This document shows, piece by piece, positions 4,270 through 6,943 of a stretch of 6,943 nt of DNA. Position 1 is the first letter of the stretch; each line of letters starts with the position of its first letter. A program made the translations under genes and the position numbers. The stretch is taken from contig JAFGIH010000764.1 in NCBI GenBank assembly GCA_016929985.1, positions 1 to 6,943 on the forward strand. Reading direction: 5' to 3'. A model generated the notes under the pieces. The model was not told the origin of the DNA. It worked only from the letters and a program-made list of their open reading frames with translations, and ran no database searches. The DNA comes from Thermoleophilia bacterium. Lineage in GTDB: Bacteria; Actinomycetota; Thermoleophilia; RBG-16-64-13.

Positions 4270-6680
4270 GGAGGGCGTCACTCGCGCTTCTGACCACGGC
4301 GTCGGTGCTGGTGCTGTCTCTCGCCCACGCGCCCTGTGCCGCCGCTCAAGACCAGGAGGGCTACTGGAAGCTCGCCGAGACGCGGCTCGACTCCGAGGAC
4401 TACGCGCAGGAGTTTCCCGGTGCTGGCTCGCCCATAACGTGGCTGGACGAAGACAAGAAGCTGTTCTGGAGCTTCACCACCAACTACCGCGTAGCCGTTT
4501 CGGGAACCAGCTTGGAGATGCACCACGATACCGTGGACTGCTATTTCACCGAGGAATTACCCTACCCCACACGCCCCAATCACTACGCCAAGAAGTTCGA
4601 ATGGACCCCCTTCCCGGAGAAGATCATCCCCGGAGAGACCTACGAGATCACCGTGCGCGCCTACAACTCCGACGACGGGGGCACTCTTGCGATCAACGCC
4701 AAGGTCGCCAACTTCTCCCTCCAGCAGCTGCTGGGGGACGTGACCGGAGCGTCCGGGGCGGGGAGCGCAGTGTCGCTCACCGCACCGAGCCTGGCCAAGG
4801 GTGAGCAGGCGGCCGGCAAGGAGACGGTGAAAACGCTCGAGATCAGCCTCGGCCGGCCCAGCGGGGATCCCCCGGGGCAGGGCGTATTCCGCGCCCGCGT
4901 CAGTTCCGGCGCCGTCCCCGGGGCCTGGGGGGAGATCCTCTATATCTACGAGTGGGTGGACACCTCCTCGGACAGCCAACCGCCCCCAGTCGACCTCGGG
5001 ACCACAGAGACGACAATCGCTGCCGTGGGCCCTGTCGATGACGCAGACGGGCACGATGATGGGCCGACCGGCAAGGTGCCTGGACCGCAGAGGTGGTGGG
5101 AGTGGTTGGCCGGCACTCTCGTGCCCGGTCTCGTGGCGGGAGGGCTGTCGCTCGCAGGCGGCCTGTTTGGAGGCGGGGGGCTTCCTTCACCGCCCAGGTC
5201 CGGCCTCCCTGGAGGAGCCCCGTCGCCCCCGCGCACTCTTCAGGGGCAAGACGCCCTGGACTGGCTCAAGCGCCGGGGTCTCGTGGCTCAGACCACGGAC
5301 GGGCGGTGGGTGAAGACCGGAGACTGGAACAGCGCCACAGCTCCCGGTGGCGGGATGAGGGGGTACGTCGAGGCGACACAATCCACGCCTGGCGCGGTGG
5401 ATGCCGGCATCGCCATCCTCGTCGAAAGCGACGCCCTTCCGGCGTCGCCCGCAGGGCCGGGATTCAACGGCGTCGGTCTGGTGCGCCCTGCCGATCCTGG
5501 TATTGCCCGCGAGGGACCGAGTACTCATGGCATCCACGGGGGGGCCGTCTCGGTATCTGACAACGTGCCGGATCGTACAGATGGTCTACCGGCCGAGGGT
5601 GTGGAGTCGCCCGGTCGGCCTCCAACAGAACCAGGCGGCGCCGAACTGGCACCGGAGCCCGGTTCTCCCAAGAGCTCCGCGGGGGGCGGCCGGCTGTCCA
5701 CTGAGCCCGGGGTAGGCCGAGAGCCGCATGAAGGCGCTAGCGAAGAGGGCGCCGAGCCGGCCTCGGACGAGCTTGCTCCACAGTTCGCACCGGGCACGAG
5801 GCGGGCCGTCGACGACGCGAACGAAGCCCTGACAGAGATAAAGGACTCCTGGGAGCAGATCACCGGCCCCATAGGAGGCGCGGTGGATGCGCTCAACGAG
5901 GTCGTCAGCATAGCCGACAAGCTCGGTTTGGCCGACCAACACAAGGCCGCCGTGGAGCGTGCGGTAGACCGGATACGAAAGCCCTTGGAAGAGCTACAGG
6001 AGAAGTTCGAGGACAAGCTGGAGCCTCTTACGGAGGGCATCGATTCCGCCCAGGAAAGCTGGGAAGCGATGAAAAACGGGCTCGAGCGGACAGACAGGGT
6101 GTCCAAAGCCTACAAGGAGACCTACGAGAATCTGCCCGACTACCTTGCCGAAGGGTCAAAGGTGGCGATCAGTTCCTACGCGGCCGCCTTCCAGGCAGCA
6201 GGTGAAATAGTCGACCATCAGATCCGCTCCATCCCAGGCATAGGCCCGCAGATAGCGGATGCGCTTCAGAAGGGCGGTATCTCGCCGGTGGATGTTGGGA
6301 CCGAATCGGGCAAGGCGCTGCTCACGGCGGTCAAGAATGTCACTGCTCATGAGGCCCGCGTGCAAGACGCGGTAGATCCCATTCTGCAGAAGCTAGCGGA
6401 CGGACATACCCGCGTGGAAGACCTGCCACAGGATGAACAGGACTTGCTAGCCATGAGCGGGAGAGACCCGTACAAACTGAGAGACCAGCGCGTCAAGTCG
6501 GAAGAGATGGAGTGGGCCATAGAGCGGGGAGATATGGAGTACATCAAGCGCAACGATCCCGAGCTCTACGAGAAGATGGAGAAAGCGCGGAAGGAATCGT
6601 TCCACCCGCCGCCGGGCACGTACGAACAGCCATCCGCTCTGAAGAGAACGCTTTTCAGGGTCTTAGAGCTGTTCATCTAG
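4266..6680 (+). CDS. Large exported multidomain protein of unknown function
   Basis: The 804-aa product starts at ATG 4266, which overlaps the previous stop as ATGA, with AAGG (4255-4258) seven bases upstream. A longer GTG start at 4227 would lie inside the previous gene and spoil the signal peptide. Residues 1-27 are a Sec-type signal (MRRASLALLTTASVLVLSLA, ending HAPCAAA before QDQ). Residues 30-235 look like beta-rich extracytoplasmic domains, beginning EGYWKLAETRLD, with IIPGETYEITVRAYN and WGEILYIYEW near the end. About 278-303 is a hydrophobic, Gly-rich segment that could span the membrane. About 304-325 is Pro/Gly-rich. A small folded part (324-387, DALDWLKRRGLV, GRWVKTGDWN) follows. 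About 400-512 is a low-complexity Pro/Gly/Glu linker. From 513 to the end it is charged and helical, probably coiled coil, with PGIGPQIADAL near 657. I recognise no catalytic motif. The only Cys beyond the signal is in DCYF (92). Alternatives include an adhesin-like surface protein or a toxin-like carrier; neither is shown. Confidence 0.85.
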   Translation: MRRASLALLTTASVLVLSLAHAPCAAAQDQEGYWKLAETRLDSEDYAQEFPGAGSPITWLDEDKKLFWSFTTNYRVAVSGTSLEMHHDTVDCYFTEELPYPTRPNHYAKKFEWTPFPEKIIPGETYEITVRAYNSDDGGTLAINAKVANFSLQQLLGDVTGASGAGSAVSLTAPSLAKGEQAAGKETVKTLEISLGRPSGDPPGQGVFRARVSSGAVPGAWGEILYIYEWVDTSSDSQPPPVDLGTTETTIAAVGPVDDADGHDDGPTGKVPGPQRWWEWLAGTLVPGLVAGGLSLAGGLFGGGGLPSPPRSGLPGGAPSPPRTLQGQDALDWLKRRGLVAQTTDGRWVKTGDWNSATAPGGGMRGYVEATQSTPGAVDAGIAILVESDALPASPAGPGFNGVGLVRPADPGIAREGPSTHGIHGGAVSVSDNVPDRTDGLPAEGVESPGRPPTEPGGAELAPEPGSPKSSAGGGRLSTEPGVGREPHEGASEEGAEPASDELAPQFAPGTRRAVDDANEALTEIKDSWEQITGPIGGAVDALNEVVSIADKLGLADQHKAAVERAVDRIRKPLEELQEKFEDKLEPLTEGIDSAQESWEAMKNGLERTDRVSKAYKETYENLPDYLAEGSKVAISSYAAAFQAAGEIVDHQIRSIPGIGPQIADALQKGGISPVDVGTESGKALLTAVKNVTAHEARVQDAVDPILQKLADGHTRVEDLPQDEQDLLAMSGRDPYKLRDQRVKSEEMEWAIERGDMEYIKRNDPELYEKMEKARKESFHPPPGTYEQPSALKRTLFRVLELFI

Positions 6681-6710
6681 AGGCCGCAGGATCGGAGGGA
6701 GTCGTCTCTC

Positions 6711-6943
6711 ATGGAAATCGACCAGAACGCCTTGTCTTTGGCAGTCGCACAGTCTCTGTACGACTCGGCTCTCGCACGGGTCTCGTCGTTGGATCGGACG
6801 GCGGGAGAGGATGAGGAGAGGCAAGCTCTTGAGCAGATCGACGCGACCCTGAAAAACCTAGCCACTGCGACCGTGCGGCCCGCGAACCCGAGTCTGCTGG
6901 CGAGGGCGCGCTCACTGCGGGGTATGGCGCAGCTGAGTCTGGC
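6711..6943 (+). CDS. Start of a helical protein cut by the window end
   Basis: An ATG at 6711 opens a frame that runs off the window (77 codons visible). GGAGGG at 6694-6699 is a good ribosome site but lies about 12 bases from the ATG, somewhat far; no nearer in-frame start exists after the previous stop. The product begins MEIDQNALSLAVAQSLYDSA and continues polar and helical (EDEERQALEQIDATLKNLA, later SLLARARSLRGMAQLSL), with no signal peptide or membrane segment so far, so it is probably cytoplasmic. It follows the 804-aa gene by 30 bases on the same strand and should be the fourth operon gene. I do not recognise the family. Confidence 0.7.
   Translation, partial: MEIDQNALSLAVAQSLYDSALARVSSLDRTAGEDEERQALEQIDATLKNLATATVRPANPSLLARARSLRGMAQLSL

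Noticed and set aside
5525..6106. 193-aa minus-strand frame opposite the 804-aa gene
   Set aside because: It is Ser-rich antisense of a gene whose plus frame has coherent domain structure; no ribosome site or family resemblance.
6678..6710. Stop-codon readthrough from the 804-aa gene into the last gene, since both share a frame with no other stop between
   Set aside because: Only ten codons separate them, so an open spacer has a fair chance of occurring randomly, and the downstream gene has its own ATG and ribosome site.

Overview
The window is high-GC bacterial DNA with clear Shine-Dalgarno sites (AAGGAGG, AGGAGG), GTG as well as ATG starts, and tightly packed or overlapping genes. This fits a high-GC lineage such as Actinobacteriota or Chloroflexota, or a high-GC Bacillota-like clade. 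Nothing in the window fixes the phylum. I see no tRNA, rRNA, CRISPR array, transposase or integrase.

Left part (1-2055): a decayed accessory region. It opens inside an AAA+ ATPase of the DUF4143 family, whose 3' end is intact. Three broken genes follow, all resembling nucleases. The first is a short stump with the start of a type I restriction HsdR subunit, joined to the ATPase by a GTGA overlap. The second is a NYN-domain (LabA/DUF88-type) nuclease gene split by a frame-changing internal deletion. The third is a fragment of an HNH endonuclease that stops just before its catalytic motif. Between the first and second lie a near-consensus sigma70-type promoter and a long GC-rich hairpin followed by a T-rich run. 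I read this as the remains of a restriction/defence cluster.

Middle (2126-3024): a minus-strand gene for a small two-helix membrane protein with a soluble, PH-like C-terminal part. It has an excellent ribosome binding site. It faces away from the next gene, with about 300 bp of shared upstream DNA that holds weak promoter candidates for both directions.

Right part (3025-6943): a compact plus-strand operon of at least four genes. They encode a GYF_2 (DUF4339) plus Yip1-like membrane protein (245 aa), a small membrane protein of four or five helices (163 aa), an 804-aa exported multidomain protein, and a helical protein cut by the window end. Gaps are 15 bp, a 4-bp ATGA overlap, and 30 bp. The first two products are integral membrane proteins. 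The third has a signal peptide, a beta-rich N-terminal part, a hydrophobic segment, a Pro/Gly-rich linker and a long charged helical C-terminus. This looks like a cell-envelope module of unknown function and is the best candidate here for an undescribed system, but its role cannot be read from the sequence.
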